Origin: Mycobacterium kubicae
GTDB taxonomy: Bacteria; Actinomycetota; Actinomycetes; Mycobacteriales; Mycobacteriaceae
NCBI RefSeq assembly: GCF_015689175.1
Contig: NZ_CP065047.1
Location: forward strand, 1,116,001 to 1,180,000
Direction: 5' to 3'
Length of the DNA stretch: 64,000 nucleotides
Of the stretch, positions 16,731 to 26,910 are shown one piece after another; the stretch's first letter is position 1; every line of letters starts with the position of its first letter. Made by a program: the position numbers and the translations under genes. The notes beneath the pieces were generated by a model that saw nothing but the letters and a program-made list of their open reading frames with translations, did no database searches and was not told the origin of the DNA.

Positions 16731-18521
16731 ATGTTCGCGTTCCTGCCTTCCCTTCCCGGCGTCGACGACGTCCGCGCCTTGGTCAACCGGGTCGACACCG
16801 CTCGCCACCACGGCGTACCCAACGGCTGCGTGCTCGAGTTGGACCTGCGCTCGGTCCCGCCGGAATCGACGGGATTCGACCCACTGGCGATCGTCACCGG
16901 CGGTGGGCGAACCATGGCCCTGCGCGACGCCGTCGCCGCCCTGCACCGCGCGGCCGACGATCCTCGGGTCGCCGGGCTGATCGCGCGGGTGCAGCTGTCC
17001 GCCGCCCCCGTCGGGGCGGTCCAGGAGCTGCGCGAGGCCATCGCGGCATTCACCGCCGTCAAGCCGTCGTTGGCGTGGGCCGAAACCTACCCGGGCACCC
17101 TGTCCTACTACCTGGCCTCGGCGTTCGGTGAGATCTGGATGCAGCCTTCGGGAACGGTCGGGCTGATCGGGTTCGCCAGCAACGCCCTGTTCCTGCGCGA
17201 TGCGCTGGAGAAGGCGGGCATCGAAGCCCAGTTCATCGCGCGTGGTGAATACAAGTCGGCGGCAAACCTTTTCACCGAGGACGGCTTCACCGAAGCGCAC
17301 CGCGAGGCAGTCACCCGGACGCTGGAGAGCCTGCAGGAACAGGTGTGGCAGGCAGTCGCCGAATCCCGCCACGTCAGCCGGGATTCCCTCGACGGCCTGG
17401 CCGACCGGGCGCCATTGTTGCGCGACGACGCGGTGGCATCCGGTCTGATCAACACCATCGGATTCCGCGACGAAGCCTATGTGCGGATGGCCAAACTGGT
17501 TGGCGTCGAAGAGGATTCGTCCAAGGAGATCGATCCGGACGAGAAGCCGCCGCGGATGTACCTGTCCCGGTATGCCAACACGGCTCGCCCCCGGCTGGCG
17601 CCGCCGGTGCCGACCCTGCCCGGTCGCCGGTCCAAGCCGACGATCGCCGTGGTCGCCGTCGAAGGCCCGATTGTCAGCGGGCGTGGGGGCCCGCAGATCC
17701 TGCCGCTCGGCCCGTCCAGCTCGGGCGGTGACACCGTCGCCGCCGCGCTGCGCGAGGTGGCCGCCGACGATTCGGTGTCGGCGATCGTGCTGCGGGTGGA
17801 CAGCCCCGGGGGTTCGGTCACGGCGTCGGAGACCATCTGGCGTGAGGTGAAGAAGGCCCGCGACCGCGGCAAGCCGGTAGTGGCGTCGCTGGGTTCGGTT
17901 GCCGCCTCGGGCGGCTACTACGTGTCGATGGGCGCCGACGCCATCGTGGCCAACCCGGGGACCATCACCGGTTCCATCGGCGTGATCACCGGCAAACTTA
18001 TCGTCCGCGACTTGAAGGACCGCCTCGGGGTCCGGTCGGACACGGTGCGTACCAACGCCAACGCCGACGCGTGGTCGATCGACGCGCCCTTCACGCCGCA
18101 GCAGCAGGCTCACCGGGAGGCCGAGGCGGATCTGATCTACACCGACTTCGTCGAGCGTGTCGCGCAAGGCCGCAACATGACCACCGAGGCGGTGGATGCC
18201 GTTGCGCGCGGCCGGGTTTGGACCGGTGCGGACGCCAAGGAGCGCGGACTGGTCGACGAACTCGGCGGCCTGCGGACCGCGGTGCGCCGCGCCAAGGTGC
18301 TGGCCGGCCTGGACGAGGATGCCGAGGTGCGCCTCGTCGGGTATCCGGGCTCGTCGCTGCTGGAGATGCTGCGCCCGCGCACGTCCTCACAACCCGCCGC
18401 GACCGCGTTGCCCGAAGCCCTGGGCACGGTGCTGGTCCGATCGGTGGCCGGCATCCTCGACAACGTCGAGCAGACGCTCAGTGGTGCGCGGGTGCTGTGG
18501 CTGGGGCAGTCCCGGTTCTAG
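16731..18521 (+). CDS. sppA: Signal peptide peptidase SppA (protease IV), long form
   Basis: 596 aa, the tandem-domain form (M. tuberculosis Rv0724 is about 620 aa). It degrades signal peptides left in the membrane after Sec export. The catalytic Lys is in the N-terminal domain (ARGEYKSA, Lys175) and the nucleophile Ser in the C-terminal domain ([10 protein letters not shown], Ser393), as in E. coli Lys209/Ser409. [10 protein letters not shown] and [10 protein letters not shown] are also typical. No strong N-terminal transmembrane helix is seen, so peripheral membrane association is likely. The 3' end overlaps the convergent methyltransferase gene by 4 nt. Confidence 0.94.
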   Translation: MFAFLPSLPGVDDVRALVNRVDTARHHGVPNGCVLELDLRSVPPESTGFDPLAIVTGGGRTMALRDAVAALHRAADDPRVAGLIARVQLSAAPVGAVQELREAIAAFTAVKPSLAWAETYPGTLSYYLASAFGEIWMQPSGTVGLIGFASNALFLRDALEKAGIEAQFIARGEYKSAANLFTEDGFTEAHREAVTRTLESLQEQVWQAVAESRHVSRDSLDGLADRAPLLRDDAVASGLINTIGFRDEAYVRMAKLVGVEEDSSKEIDPDEKPPRMYLSRYANTARPRLAPPVPTLPGRRSKPTIAVVAVEGPIVSGRGGPQILPLGPSSSGGDTVAAALREVAADDSVSAIVLRVDSPGGSVTASETIWREVKKARDRGKPVVASLGSVAASGGYYVSMGADAIVANPGTITGSIGVITGKLIVRDLKDRLGVRSDTVRTNANADAWSIDAPFTPQQQAHREAEADLIYTDFVERVAQGRNMTTEAVDAVARGRVWTGADAKERGLVDELGGLRTAVRRAKVLAGLDEDAEVRLVGYPGSSLLEMLRPRTSSQPAATALPEALGTVLVRSVAGILDNVEQTLSGARVLWLGQSRF

Positions 18522-19444
18522 CTTGTTGCGGCGTGGGTCAAACCGCCGCTGATGAAGATGATCTCGCCGAGCGGGTCGTCTTCTTCGGGGTCAGGAACGT
18601 TGCAGCCGTGCCGCTCGAACAGTTCGGTTCTGGTGACGCCTGCCACGTCCCAGCCTCTGGCGCGCAGATAGTCCACGACGTGATTGCGCTGTCCCGGGTA
18701 GACCAGCGACGCCATGTCGATGTCGACGCCGTGCTCGCGGAATGAAGGCGACATGTCCCGCACCTTGTCGGCGTCGAAATCGATTATGGCGGGCACGAAT
18801 TCGGTGGCGATCGTGCTTCCTGCGGCGCTAAGGGCGGTGATGTTGTCGAACAGCCGGTCCTGGGCGTCCGGCGGCAGGTAGATCAGCAGGCCTTCGGCCA
18901 ACCAGGCCGTCGGCGCGCTGGTGTCAAAACCCGCCGCCTGCAACGCTTCCGGCCAGTCGCCGCGCAGGTCGATCGGGATGGGACGCCGGGTCGCGGTCGG
19001 CTCGGCGCCCAGATCGGCCAGAGTCGTCGTCTTGAACTCGATCACCTGGGGTTGGTCGATCTCATAGACGACGGTTCCGGCCGGCCACGGCAACCGGTAG
19101 GCACGCGCGTCCAGACCGGATGCCAGGATCACCGCTTGGCGCACGCCGGCCGCGGTTGCGTCGATGAAGTAGTCGTCGAAATACTTTGTCCGGACGCCCA
19201 TTCCGTCGATGATCGCCTGAGCCCGCGTGGGTGAGACGTTGCCGAACGATTCCAGTGACGGGTCACCGTCGATCATCTTGGTGAAGAAGTCCACCCCGAC
19301 CGCACGCACCAGTGGTTCGGCGAACGGGTCAGCAATCAACCCGTTCGGATCCTTGGTGACCATCGCGCGTCCGGCCGCGACCATGGTCGCCGTGGCGCCT
19401 ACGCTGCTCGCCAGATCCCAATTGTCGTCGTGCGCGCGGGGCAT
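18518..19444 (-). CDS. SAM-dependent methyltransferase, LCMT-like mycobacterial family (A)
   Basis: 308 aa. The N terminus [21 protein letters not shown] and the core motifs [14 protein letters not shown] (SAM-binding loop), [14 protein letters not shown] and [19 protein letters not shown] define the putative S-adenosylmethionine methyltransferase family related to leucine carboxyl methyltransferase. M. tuberculosis has many copies (Rv0725c/Rv0726c at this place). The substrate is unknown; small molecules or lipids are possible. It lies 7 nt downstream of paralog B, probably one transcript. Confidence 0.9.
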   Translation of the reverse strand: MPRAHDDNWDLASSVGATATMVAAGRAMVTKDPNGLIADPFAEPLVRAVGVDFFTKMIDGDPSLESFGNVSPTRAQAIIDGMGVRTKYFDDYFIDATAAGVRQAVILASGLDARAYRLPWPAGTVVYEIDQPQVIEFKTTTLADLGAEPTATRRPIPIDLRGDWPEALQAAGFDTSAPTAWLAEGLLIYLPPDAQDRLFDNITALSAAGSTIATEFVPAIIDFDADKVRDMSPSFREHGVDIDMASLVYPGQRNHVVDYLRARGWDVAGVTRTELFERHGCNVPDPEEDDPLGEIIFISGGLTHAATS

Positions 19445-19451
19445 GGGTGTC

Positions 19452-20408
19452 CTATCTGTCCGGTCGCGGAGCCTTGTACAGCGTGCCGCTGATGTAGAAC
19501 ATATCCACCCCGGGCATGTCGTCGCTCCCAGTCGGCGGCAAATCGTTTGCCGCCCGCAGATCCGGTAGCGAGATGCTGGTCATGAGCCACCCTCGGTCGG
19601 ACAGGTAAGCCAGCACCTCGTTGCGCTCACCCAGGTAGACCAGCCCGGTCATGTCGACGTCGAAGCCGTGGGCGCGCCAACGCTCGGAGATCTGCTGCAT
19701 CCGCTCACGGATTCGGTCCTCATCACCGGGGTTGACGCCACTCAGGCTTTCCGTCCCGATGCGGCTGCCCGGCGCGCTGAGCTCAGTGATGTTGTCCAAC
19801 AAGCGATCCTGAGCGTCCGGCGGGAGGTATCCCAGCAGACCCTCGGCGCTCCACGCGGTGGGTTGGGCCGGGTCGAATCCCGCTGCGCGCAGGGCGGCCG
19901 GCCAGTCTTCCCGTAGGTCGATGGCGACCACGCGGCGGTCCGCGGTGGGGGCGGCGCCCAGGTCGGCCAGCGTGCGGCTCTTGAATTCGATGACTTGCGG
20001 TTGGTCGATCTCATAGACGACGGTGCCGTCGGGCCACGGCAGCCGGTATGCGCGCGCGTCGAGGCCGGAGGCGAGAATGACGGCCTGGCGGATGCCCGCC
20101 GCGGTGGCATCGGAGAAGAAATCGTCGAAAAAGCGGGTGCGCACCGCCATGTTGTCGGCGACGTCGGCCACCGCGCCGAACGGACGCTGCGGGTCGTCGT
20201 CGAGGTCGGCCGGGGTCGTCTCGCCGGTGGCCAGGCGGGTGAGCAGATCGACGCCGACCGCCTGCACCAGCGGCTCGGCGAACGGATCGTCGATCAGCGG
20301 GTGCTCCGCGCGGGTGGCCATGGCCCGGGCGGCGGCGACCATGGTCGCGGTCACGCCGACGCTGGACGCCAGGTCCCAGGTGTCTCCCTCATGCCTTGAG
20401 GACGTCAT
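19452..20408 (-). CDS. SAM-dependent methyltransferase, LCMT-like mycobacterial family (B)
   Basis: 318 aa from ATG 20408, which gives the family N terminus ([20 protein letters not shown]); the frame is open further upstream but carries no family sequence. Motifs: [37 protein letters not shown] and [20 protein letters not shown]. Paralog of A, C and D in this window. GGGGTT upstream on the minus strand is a possible Shine-Dalgarno. The tail is slightly longer than that of A ([20 protein letters not shown]). Confidence 0.9.
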   Translation of the reverse strand: MTSSRHEGDTWDLASSVGVTATMVAAARAMATRAEHPLIDDPFAEPLVQAVGVDLLTRLATGETTPADLDDDPQRPFGAVADVADNMAVRTRFFDDFFSDATAAGIRQAVILASGLDARAYRLPWPDGTVVYEIDQPQVIEFKSRTLADLGAAPTADRRVVAIDLREDWPAALRAAGFDPAQPTAWSAEGLLGYLPPDAQDRLLDNITELSAPGSRIGTESLSGVNPGDEDRIRERMQQISERWRAHGFDVDMTGLVYLGERNEVLAYLSDRGWLMTSISLPDLRAANDLPPTGSDDMPGVDMFYISGTLYKAPRPDR

Positions 20409-20455
20409 GGATAACCCCAATCGCTCGTTCGTCGGCTGCCAACGTAACAAGGCGG

Positions 20456-21493
20456 TCAGGGCACCACGGCGCCGAAGGACCCGACGATCGGTAAGTCGAG
20501 AGGGGTGATGACCCCCGGTCGCGCCGCGCAGACAAACGGTATGGCGTTGACCGCCGCCACCGCTGTGCTGTCCATCAACAGTGTCATCACGTCTTGGCCC
20601 GGCCTGCCGAATCGGATGGTGGCATCGACCGGTGGCTCGCCTTCGATCACCACGTTGAAGCCTTCGGGATCGTGCCACTGCGGGTCGAGTGCGTCGTTGC
20701 TCATGGTCCAGCAGATCGCCAACTCGACAACCGGTCGGCCGTTGCGATGGCCGCGGTAGGTGCGGCGCTGGCCCCCGACGGTGCCGGCGGCGAAGTGCGC
20801 CCACGGCAAGGTGAGGTCTCGAGTCAGCACCGCGTGCTCGACGAAGGCGTCTGTGGAATCGAGCTGGGCGCCCAGCATGGTCGCGATCAGGTCGAGCGTC
20901 TCGAAGTAACCCAACCCGTACCGTTGCGTCTGCGGGTCGATGGGCTTGACCCGCTGACGTGGCGGCTTGCCGAACCCGAGTACCGTCCAGGCTTCCCGTA
21001 CCGGGTAGGTGGTGCAGTCCAGCGTTTCAACCAGCTTGACACTGTGCACTTTTCGGCACGCGCCGGTGAGAAAGCCCGCCACGACGTTGATGAATCCCGG
21101 CTCGAACCCGGTGCCCAGAAACGTGGCCCCACCGGCGCGGGCCGCCGCGTCCAGGGCTGCGCGTTCGCTCGGGTGGTGGCTGCCGGTCAGGAAGTCTCCC
21201 GTGGTGACGACGTTGATGCCGCCGCGCAGCAGGCCGGCCACCAGGTCGTAGTCGATGACGCGGGGCATGTAATTCACGCAGTCGGGCTTCAGCGCGAGCA
21301 ACCCGGCGACGTCGCTGATCGCGGCGAGTCCGATCGGGGCTCGGCCGGCGAGCACACCGGCGTCCCTGCCGACTTTGTCCGCGCTGAACGCGTGCACCCC
21401 CACCAGGTCGAGGTCCTGGCGGTCGAGCATGGTGCCGAGTGCTCGGGTCCCCACGTTGCCGGTCGACCACTGCACCACCCGGTAACGCGTCAT
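20456..21493 (-). CDS. Dihydrodipicolinate reductase-like NAD(P)-dependent oxidoreductase
   Basis: 345 aa. An N-terminal Rossmann fold is visible ([35 protein letters not shown]) as in the DapB-N-like proteins of mycobacteria often found with P450s and amine or steroid-type catabolic genes. It lacks the DapB catalytic HH pair, so I do not call it DapB. The substrate is unknown. It diverges from the TetR gene at 21584 across a 90-nt region that holds a palindrome, so that regulator may control it. Confidence 0.75.
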   Translation of the reverse strand: MTRYRVVQWSTGNVGTRALGTMLDRQDLDLVGVHAFSADKVGRDAGVLAGRAPIGLAAISDVAGLLALKPDCVNYMPRVIDYDLVAGLLRGGINVVTTGDFLTGSHHPSERAALDAAARAGGATFLGTGFEPGFINVVAGFLTGACRKVHSVKLVETLDCTTYPVREAWTVLGFGKPPRQRVKPIDPQTQRYGLGYFETLDLIATMLGAQLDSTDAFVEHAVLTRDLTLPWAHFAAGTVGGQRRTYRGHRNGRPVVELAICWTMSNDALDPQWHDPEGFNVVIEGEPPVDATIRFGRPGQDVMTLLMDSTAVAAVNAIPFVCAARPGVITPLDLPIVGSFGAVVP

Positions 21494-21508
21494 GCCTCAC
21501 CGTAACCG

Positions 21509-21538
21509 TTGACAGCTAAACTCGAACACTGTTCTAAT
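21509..21538 (+). promoter_or_regulatory. tetR-P450 promoter with GAACACTGTTC operator
   Basis: TTGACA (21509-21514) is a perfect -35; TCTAAT (21533-21538) is a fair -10 at 18 nt. GAACACTGTTC (21524-21534), a perfect palindrome with one central base, fills the spacer. Binding there would block RNA polymerase, the usual TetR autorepression layout. A weaker repeat (GAATGTCGTTC) starts at 21541. Confidence 0.6.
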
Positions 21539-21583
21539 CAGAATGTCGTTCGAATCTTTTCCTGCCTCGGGGGATCGGATCGC

Positions 21584-22153
21584 ATGGAAGCCGTGTCCAA
21601 TGCGCCAGTGCTGCGCTACGGGGCGCTGGATCGGGCACATCTGACAAAGCACCTGTGGCAGTTGGCAAAACGCGTCGGCGTGAACCGGGTGACGATGCGC
21701 GAGTTGGCGGCGGAGGCTGGTACGGCGCCGTCCTCGGTGTACTACCACGTCCGCGACAAGCGGGAGCTGCTCGATCTGCTCATCGAATCGGTACTGGCCC
21801 AGATCGAGATACCCCAAGGCGGTGACTGGGTTACCCGCTTGATCGCGCTGTACACGAACGCCTGGCATGTGCTCGTCGAGGTGCCGGGCATCGCGGGGCT
21901 GCTCCAGGACCATCCGCACACCGCCGCGGCCACCGATATGGACCGCGCTTCCCGTGCGATCCTGGGTGAATCCGGTTTGCGGGCAGAACATTTCGAAGCG
22001 GCCCATGCCACGTTGTATGTGCACCTGCTGGGCTCGGTGCAACTAGCGCACATCCGTCCCGTCGAGGCCGAGGGGCCGAACGACTGGGCGTTCGAGTACG
22101 GATTGCGGCTGATCCTTGCGGGTCTGCGCGAAGAAATCGGGGGTGGCGAATGA
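21584..22153 (+). CDS. TetR-family transcriptional regulator
   Basis: 189 aa from ATG 21584, after GGGGGA; the upstream TTG 21509 is part of the -35 box and is rejected. The helix-turn-helix is at about residues 30-65 (LAKRVGVNRVTMRELAAEAGTAPSSVYYHVRDKRELLDLL, given by its known pattern). The C-terminal half looks like a ligand-binding TetR_C domain. It overlaps the P450 start by 4 nt (ATGA), so the regulator and enzyme form one operon, probably autoregulated through the palindrome in its promoter. The inducer is unknown. Confidence 0.88.
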   Translation: MEAVSNAPVLRYGALDRAHLTKHLWQLAKRVGVNRVTMRELAAEAGTAPSSVYYHVRDKRELLDLLIESVLAQIEIPQGGDWVTRLIALYTNAWHVLVEVPGIAGLLQDHPHTAAATDMDRASRAILGESGLRAEHFEAAHATLYVHLLGSVQLAHIRPVEAEGPNDWAFEYGLRLILAGLREEIGGGE

Positions 22154-23376
22154 CAGAAGCGGCGATCGATCTGGCCGACCCTTCGCTTTGGGCGTCACGT
22201 TTTCCCGACGACATGTTCGCCGCGCTGCGCGCCCGCACGCCGGTGTTCCACCAACAACTCACCGAGACCGTGAAATCCACGGTCGGTCGGGAGTTCTGGG
22301 TGTGTACCAAGCATGCCGACGTGGCCCGGGTGCACCGGGATTACGAGTCGTTCACCGCGACCCGCGGCCCGCTGATCCAAGACGTGCCGCTGTTCGACGC
22401 CTACCCGGCGATTGTGAGTCTTGACCCGCCCGATCACACCGTACGGCGCCGGGTGATCACCCGGGCCTTCACCCCGCGGGCGGTGGCAAAGCTGGAAGAC
22501 GGCATTCGCGCCCGCGCCCGAGCGATGGCCGGCGCACTGCTGGAAGCCGGTGGTGGGGATTTCGTCGATCTTGCTGCGGGACTGCCCATCTCGGTGATCG
22601 GGGATATCGTCGGCATTCCCGAGGCCGACCGCCCGCATGTGTTCGCCTTGATCGACCGGGTGTTGAAGACGGCGGGGGCGCAGTTGGCGGTTCCCGACGG
22701 CGACGACGTGTTGCCGTTCGTGGAGTTGTTCCAGTACGCCAGCGCGCTGACCGCCGACAAGCGCGAGCATCCGGTGGACGACATCTGGAGTGCGCTGTGC
22801 ACCACGGAGATCACGGCCGAATCGGGTGAGAGTTTCCTGCTGCCGGCCAACGAGCTGGAGATCTTCTTTTTCATCCTCGGTCTAGCCGGGGCGGACACCA
22901 CGCGAAACGCATTGTGCGACGGCATCCGCGCCTTCGTCGCCAATCCCGATCAGATTGCGCTCTATCGCACCGATCCGCAGGCGCGGCAGACGGCGGTCGA
23001 GGAAGTGATTCGTTACTCCACGCCGATCATGTTCTGGGTGCGGGGGGCGACCAAAGACGTGATGCTCAGCGACGTGCTGATCCCCGAGGGTGCGCGCGTG
23101 GTGACGATGTTGCGCTCGGCCAACCGTGACGAAGACGTCTTCGAAGATCCCTACCGCTTCGACATTCGTCGCGACCCCAACCCGCACCAGTCCTTCGGCG
23201 GCGGCGGCGCGCACCACTGCTTGGGCGCGATGTTGGCCCGCGCGGAGGTTCGAGCGGCGCTCGACGAGATTTTATTGCGCACCAACGAAATCGAGATCGG
23301 CGAGCCGGTGCTGCAGTTGCCGAGCCTGGGCAACAACATGACCGTCTACGAGTCGCTGCCGGTTGGCTTGAGTTAG
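22150..23376 (+). CDS. Cytochrome P450
   Basis: 408 aa, soluble bacterial P450 size. The I-helix oxygen-activation motif is AGADTT (246-251), the K-helix ExxR is E285-V-I-R288, and the heme loop FGGGGAHHCLG gives the proximal thiolate Cys357. It catalyses O2-dependent oxidation of an unknown substrate with electrons from a ferredoxin, none of which is encoded nearby. It is cotranscribed with the TetR gene and ends 100 nt before a convergent TetR gene. The specific CYP family cannot be assigned by eye. Confidence 0.93.
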   Translation: MTEAAIDLADPSLWASRFPDDMFAALRARTPVFHQQLTETVKSTVGREFWVCTKHADVARVHRDYESFTATRGPLIQDVPLFDAYPAIVSLDPPDHTVRRRVITRAFTPRAVAKLEDGIRARARAMAGALLEAGGGDFVDLAAGLPISVIGDIVGIPEADRPHVFALIDRVLKTAGAQLAVPDGDDVLPFVELFQYASALTADKREHPVDDIWSALCTTEITAESGESFLLPANELEIFFFILGLAGADTTRNALCDGIRAFVANPDQIALYRTDPQARQTAVEEVIRYSTPIMFWVRGATKDVMLSDVLIPEGARVVTMLRSANRDEDVFEDPYRFDIRRDPNPHQSFGGGGAHHCLGAMLARAEVRAALDEILLRTNEIEIGEPVLQLPSLGNNMTVYESLPVGLS

Positions 23377-23476
23377 CGCTCGCCTACGAAGACCGCCGGC
23401 TCACCCGCGTCCCGCCGCAGCACCGAGGAACCTGGGGCTGACCGCACGCGGTCGTGCTGGCGCCGATACGGGTCAA

Positions 23477-24064
23477 CTAGGTGGATTCAGCGCAGTACGC
23501 GGTGACAATGCCCAAGATGGCGGCTCGCACCCGGTCGGACACCGCGTGCGGTGATGCGGTGTCGAATTTGCCGTCTAGGTGCAGGAAGGCCAAACCGTGC
23601 ACGAGGCTCCACAGAGCATTGCTCATGGCCTCGACGTCAGTGCCCGGAAAGCACGCTCGGGCGGCGCCACTTACGAGCTCCCAGATCGCGGCCGTGGCTG
23701 CGACCCGGTCCTTGTTCTCCCGCTCGCAAGGCTCGCCGAACATCAACCGGAACAAGGCTGGGCGGCGCAACGCAAACTCGACGTAAGCGAGGCCCAGGTC
23801 CGCGAGATCTTCTGGGGTACTTGGTGAGGGGTTGGGAGCGGCCATGCAGTCCGCCAGCTCTCGATAGCCGACGGCGGCGACCGCGGAGACCAATGCATCG
23901 CGGTCCGCATAGTGGCGGTACGGCGCTCCGGGGGACACACCGGCGCGGCGTGCCACCGCTCGCAACGAGAGGCCGGCGGTGTTGCCGTCCTCTTCGAGGA
24001 GCTCGATCGCCGCACGAACACAAGCCGCGCGGAGGTCGCCGTGATGGTAGGTAGAGCTCGGCAT
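23477..24064 (-). CDS. TetR-family transcriptional regulator
   Basis: 195 aa from ATG 24064 (MPSSTYHHGDLR), the typical start of this subfamily; an in-frame TTG 60 nt upstream lies in promoter sequence. The HTH is at about 25-50 (SLRAVARRAGVSPGAPYRHY). The C-terminal part has the TetR_C_33-like WELVSGAARACFPG and LVHGLAFLHLDG segments. It diverges from the Baeyer-Villiger monooxygenase gene, and a perfect palindrome lies between them, so it most likely represses that gene and itself. Confidence 0.87.
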   Translation of the reverse strand: MPSSTYHHGDLRAACVRAAIELLEEDGNTAGLSLRAVARRAGVSPGAPYRHYADRDALVSAVAAVGYRELADCMAAPNPSPSTPEDLADLGLAYVEFALRRPALFRLMFGEPCERENKDRVAATAAIWELVSGAARACFPGTDVEAMSNALWSLVHGLAFLHLDGKFDTASPHAVSDRVRAAILGIVTAYCAEST

Positions 24065-24121
24065 GAGGTAGGTCACACTCCCCAGGATGTAGACATCGCA
24101 TACATCGCGGATTAATGTAAG

Positions 24122-24136
24122 CACTGTTCAACAGTG
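24122..24136. promoter_or_regulatory. TetR operator palindrome CACTGTTCAACAGTG
   Basis: A perfect 15-nt inverted repeat (7-bp arms, one central base) lies between the divergent tetR and monooxygenase genes, 58 nt from the tetR ATG and 85 nt from the monooxygenase GTG. On the minus strand TACATT, just downstream (24117-24112), could be the tetR -10. The 8-mer CACTGTTC is shared with the other TetR operator at 21527-21534. Confidence 0.6.
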
Positions 24137-24220
24137 TAGGTCAGTGACCGGCGGCGTACCGCAGCGGGTGCTTGCCTGACATTCCGATCGGTCGATCCAG
24201 CGAGCCCACTTGGAGGCGTC

Positions 24221-25714
24221 GTGAACTCAAATGCTCACACCCACAACCACATTGCCGTTATCGGCGCCGGATTCGGTGGACTCGCCGTGGCGATCCGGTT
24301 GCAGCAAAACGGATTCAACGACTTCGTGGTGATGGATCGCGCCGCCGACATCGGTGGCGTCTGGCGGGACAACACTTATCCGGGCGCCGCCGTCGACGTC
24401 GAGTGTCAGTTGTACTCGTTCTCGTCTGCGCTGAATCCGCAGTGGCGCAACCTGTTCGCAAAGCAACCAGAGATTTGGGACTACTTACGCGATGTCGTCC
24501 AACGATTTGGGTTGGTACCCCACCTGTTACTCGACTGCGCCGTCGACGGGCTGGATTGGGATCCCGTCCGACAGCTTTGGCGAATGCAGACAGCGCGGGG
24601 AGAGCGGACCGCCAATCACGTCGTGATCGCTACGGGGGCGTTGGCGGAACCCAATATTCCGAAATTCCCCGGCATGGAACGCTTTACCGGAGCCGCGTTC
24701 CATTCCGCCCGGTGGGACCACGGGATCGACCCCACCGGCAAGCGCATCGCGGTCATCGGAACAGGTGCGTCAGCCGGGCAGTTCATCCCGACTTTGCAGC
24801 CGGCCGTCGCCCACATGACGGTCTTTCAACGGACACCCGCGTGGGTCATACCGCGGCGCGACCGCGAGATAAGTGCCAGTAAGCAGAAGCTGCTGGGGAC
24901 CCTGCCCGTGCTACAACGGCTACAGCGGTTGCGTATCTACCTCAAGCGCGAGCGACTTCTCCTAGGCTTCCGTCATCCCGCATTTCAGCGACCGGCCGAG
25001 TTTCTGGCCCGTAAACATCTCTACGCACAGGTCGCGGACCCCGAACTACGGGCGAAGCTGCTGCCCGACTATCGACTGGGCTGTAAACGCGTGCTGATTT
25101 CTGACGATTATCTGTCGGCACTCACCAAGCCCAACGTCACCCTGGTCACCGACGGTATCCGCGAGATCACGCCGCACGGCATCATCGACGGCACCGGCGC
25201 AGAACATCAGGTCGACACAATAGTTTTCGGAACGGGATTCAGGACGGATCGGTTGCCGCTGACCGACCGCATCCGCGGCGTCGACGGGATGAGCATGGCG
25301 GCCAGATGGGCTGGCAACCCCACCGCCTTTCTGGGAACCACCGTCGCGGGCTTTCCCAACTGTTATCTGATCAACGGGCCCAACACCGGCCTAGGACACA
25401 CATCGGTGCTGTACATGTACGAGTCCCAGGCCAAATATGTTGCGTCAGCGATCGGCTATGCGCGCGCTCATTCCCTCGGCGCCATCGAACCCACCGATAA
25501 GGCCCAGGAGTCGTACACGGCGGAGGTGGATCGACTCAGCGCCGGAACGGTGTGGTCAAGCGGTGGCTGCAGAAGTTGGTATCTCAACGCCAACGGCCGC
25601 AACACAAATCTGTGGCCCGGCGGCACCTTCAGATACCGACGGATGACGCGCCGGTTCGACCCTGCCCATTACGTCCTTACTCGCCGGCTCACATCCACAC
25701 CGGCGTCATCGTGA
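24221..25714 (+). CDS. Flavin-containing Baeyer-Villiger-type monooxygenase
   Basis: 497 aa from GTG 24221, after GGAGG (24212-24216). FAD-binding GAGFGG is at about 15-20, NADPH-binding GTGASA at about 185, and the BVMO fingerprint FxGxxxHxxxW is FTGAAFHSARW (155-165). These enzymes insert oxygen next to ketones or oxidise heteroatoms using NADPH and O2. The length fits the small ETA/EthA-like class. Its divergent TetR neighbour makes an EthR/EthA-like regulatory pair in layout, but I do not claim that identity. Substrate unknown. Confidence 0.92.
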   Translation: MNSNAHTHNHIAVIGAGFGGLAVAIRLQQNGFNDFVVMDRAADIGGVWRDNTYPGAAVDVECQLYSFSSALNPQWRNLFAKQPEIWDYLRDVVQRFGLVPHLLLDCAVDGLDWDPVRQLWRMQTARGERTANHVVIATGALAEPNIPKFPGMERFTGAAFHSARWDHGIDPTGKRIAVIGTGASAGQFIPTLQPAVAHMTVFQRTPAWVIPRRDREISASKQKLLGTLPVLQRLQRLRIYLKRERLLLGFRHPAFQRPAEFLARKHLYAQVADPELRAKLLPDYRLGCKRVLISDDYLSALTKPNVTLVTDGIREITPHGIIDGTGAEHQVDTIVFGTGFRTDRLPLTDRIRGVDGMSMAARWAGNPTAFLGTTVAGFPNCYLINGPNTGLGHTSVLYMYESQAKYVASAIGYARAHSLGAIEPTDKAQESYTAEVDRLSAGTVWSSGGCRSWYLNANGRNTNLWPGGTFRYRRMTRRFDPAHYVLTRRLTSTPASS

Positions 25715-25992
25715 CAACGGCCGCCGCGACATGCCATTCGCAGACATCGACAGGGGTGATCCGGCCGATCTGTGCGGATCACTCACGAGGTGGAATCGGT
25801 CGGAGCCGACATCCACGGCTTGCGGTGCATATCGCCGCGCGCACCATGGCCCTCGCGGCACCCTTGAAGGGCGTGCCGGGCCGCTGGTCTGTAATGGCGG
25901 TGCGCGATACCGGGTGCCCCTGCAAATGAACACCGCTGTACGCGTTGGCGTTCGGAGCTGCACTGCGATTGAGTTCGGTTAGGGGTATTCGG

Positions 25993-26910
25993 ATGGACGA
26001 AGGACGGCCGATGGATGTCGATGAAAATTTGACGGGTGTGGGATGGACGGGTCTCATGACCGCGTACAGCCGCGCGCATGAGTCGTTGCGCGAGGATCGT
26101 ATGTTCAACGATCCGCTTGCGGCGGCAGTCGTTGCGGCCGCGAACCGGGTCGGATCCGTCACCGGCCCGCGACTACCGCGTCTGGGGCCGGCAATAAATG
26201 ATGAAGCGTCGAGTCTGTGGAACTTGTTCAGCTTCTATTTCGCGCATCGCACGGTCTTTTACGACAGCCGCTTGCTGAACGCGATCGACGCGGGGTGCCG
26301 CCAGATCGTCCTCTTGGGCGCGGGCTTCGACGGTCGCGCATTCCGGCTGGGTTTGCCGGAGGACGCGATCATATTTGAAATAGACCAGGCATCGGTATTG
26401 GCGTTCAAAGAACGGGTCGTGCTGCGGCACAGTCTTATTCCGCACTGCTCTCGGGTGCCCCTGTGGGTCGATCTGCGTGAGGAGATCGCGGGTCCCCTGG
26501 TGGCGGGGGGATTCCGCCCGGAACGGCAGACGGTGTGGATTGCAGAGGGGCTACTTATGTATTTCACCCGCGCGGAGGCCGATCGGCTACTCGACCGCGT
26601 CTCAGCGTTGTCTACCACTGGAAGCCGTTTCATCAGTGAGTATTTCACTCGTCAATGGAAGTACGAGGACGTCAACTACGAGCTATTGGACGACCGGGAC
26701 CGAGTGGTCTGGGACCTGCTGAAGTGGGAGTTTCCCAACAATCCGGTGCTCCAGGAGCCCGGAGATTGGCTTGCATCGCATGGGTGGCAGGTCCGCACCT
26801 GCACCACGGTCGGCGAATTCGGCCGCTCCGCTGGGCGGGAGGTGCCGCCGGAATTCGCGACGTCGGACGGCGCGGACATCTGGTTGTTCGACGGCGCCAA
26901 AGGCGGTTGA
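25993..26910 (+). CDS. Class I SAM-dependent methyltransferase, LCMT-like, divergent
   Basis: 305 aa from ATG 25993; ATG 26011 after GAAGGA is a good alternative start. SAM-site motif IVLLGAGFDGRAFRL, acidic loop IIFEIDQASVLAFKE and VWIAEGLLMYF place it in the leucine carboxyl methyltransferase-like superfamily. It lacks the DLASSVG N terminus of the other four methyltransferases here and has RAHESLREDRMFNDPLAA instead, so it is a separate branch. The 278 nt upstream show no supported gene. Base use is slightly less GC-rich than in its neighbours, consistent with an accessory segment. Substrate unknown. Confidence 0.82.
   Translation: MDEGRPMDVDENLTGVGWTGLMTAYSRAHESLREDRMFNDPLAAAVVAAANRVGSVTGPRLPRLGPAINDEASSLWNLFSFYFAHRTVFYDSRLLNAIDAGCRQIVLLGAGFDGRAFRLGLPEDAIIFEIDQASVLAFKERVVLRHSLIPHCSRVPLWVDLREEIAGPLVAGGFRPERQTVWIAEGLLMYFTRAEADRLLDRVSALSTTGSRFISEYFTRQWKYEDVNYELLDDRDRVVWDLLKWEFPNNPVLQEPGDWLASHGWQVRTCTTVGEFGRSAGREVPPEFATSDGADIWLFDGAKGG

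Noticed and set aside
16683..18167. Minus-strand open frame extending the LLM gene to about 800 residues
   Set aside because: The extra part is antisense to the well-supported sppA gene and has Arg/Gly-rich composition with no family pattern. GTG 16682 with GGAGAG gives the proper LLM start.
24221..25714. Calling the monooxygenase EthA and the neighbour EthR
   Set aside because: The divergent layout is similar, but sequence-level orthology cannot be shown by eye and several mycobacterial BVMO/TetR pairs share this arrangement.
25715..25992. Small open frames in the gap before the divergent methyltransferase
   Set aside because: No start signals, no family features and broken composition on both strands.
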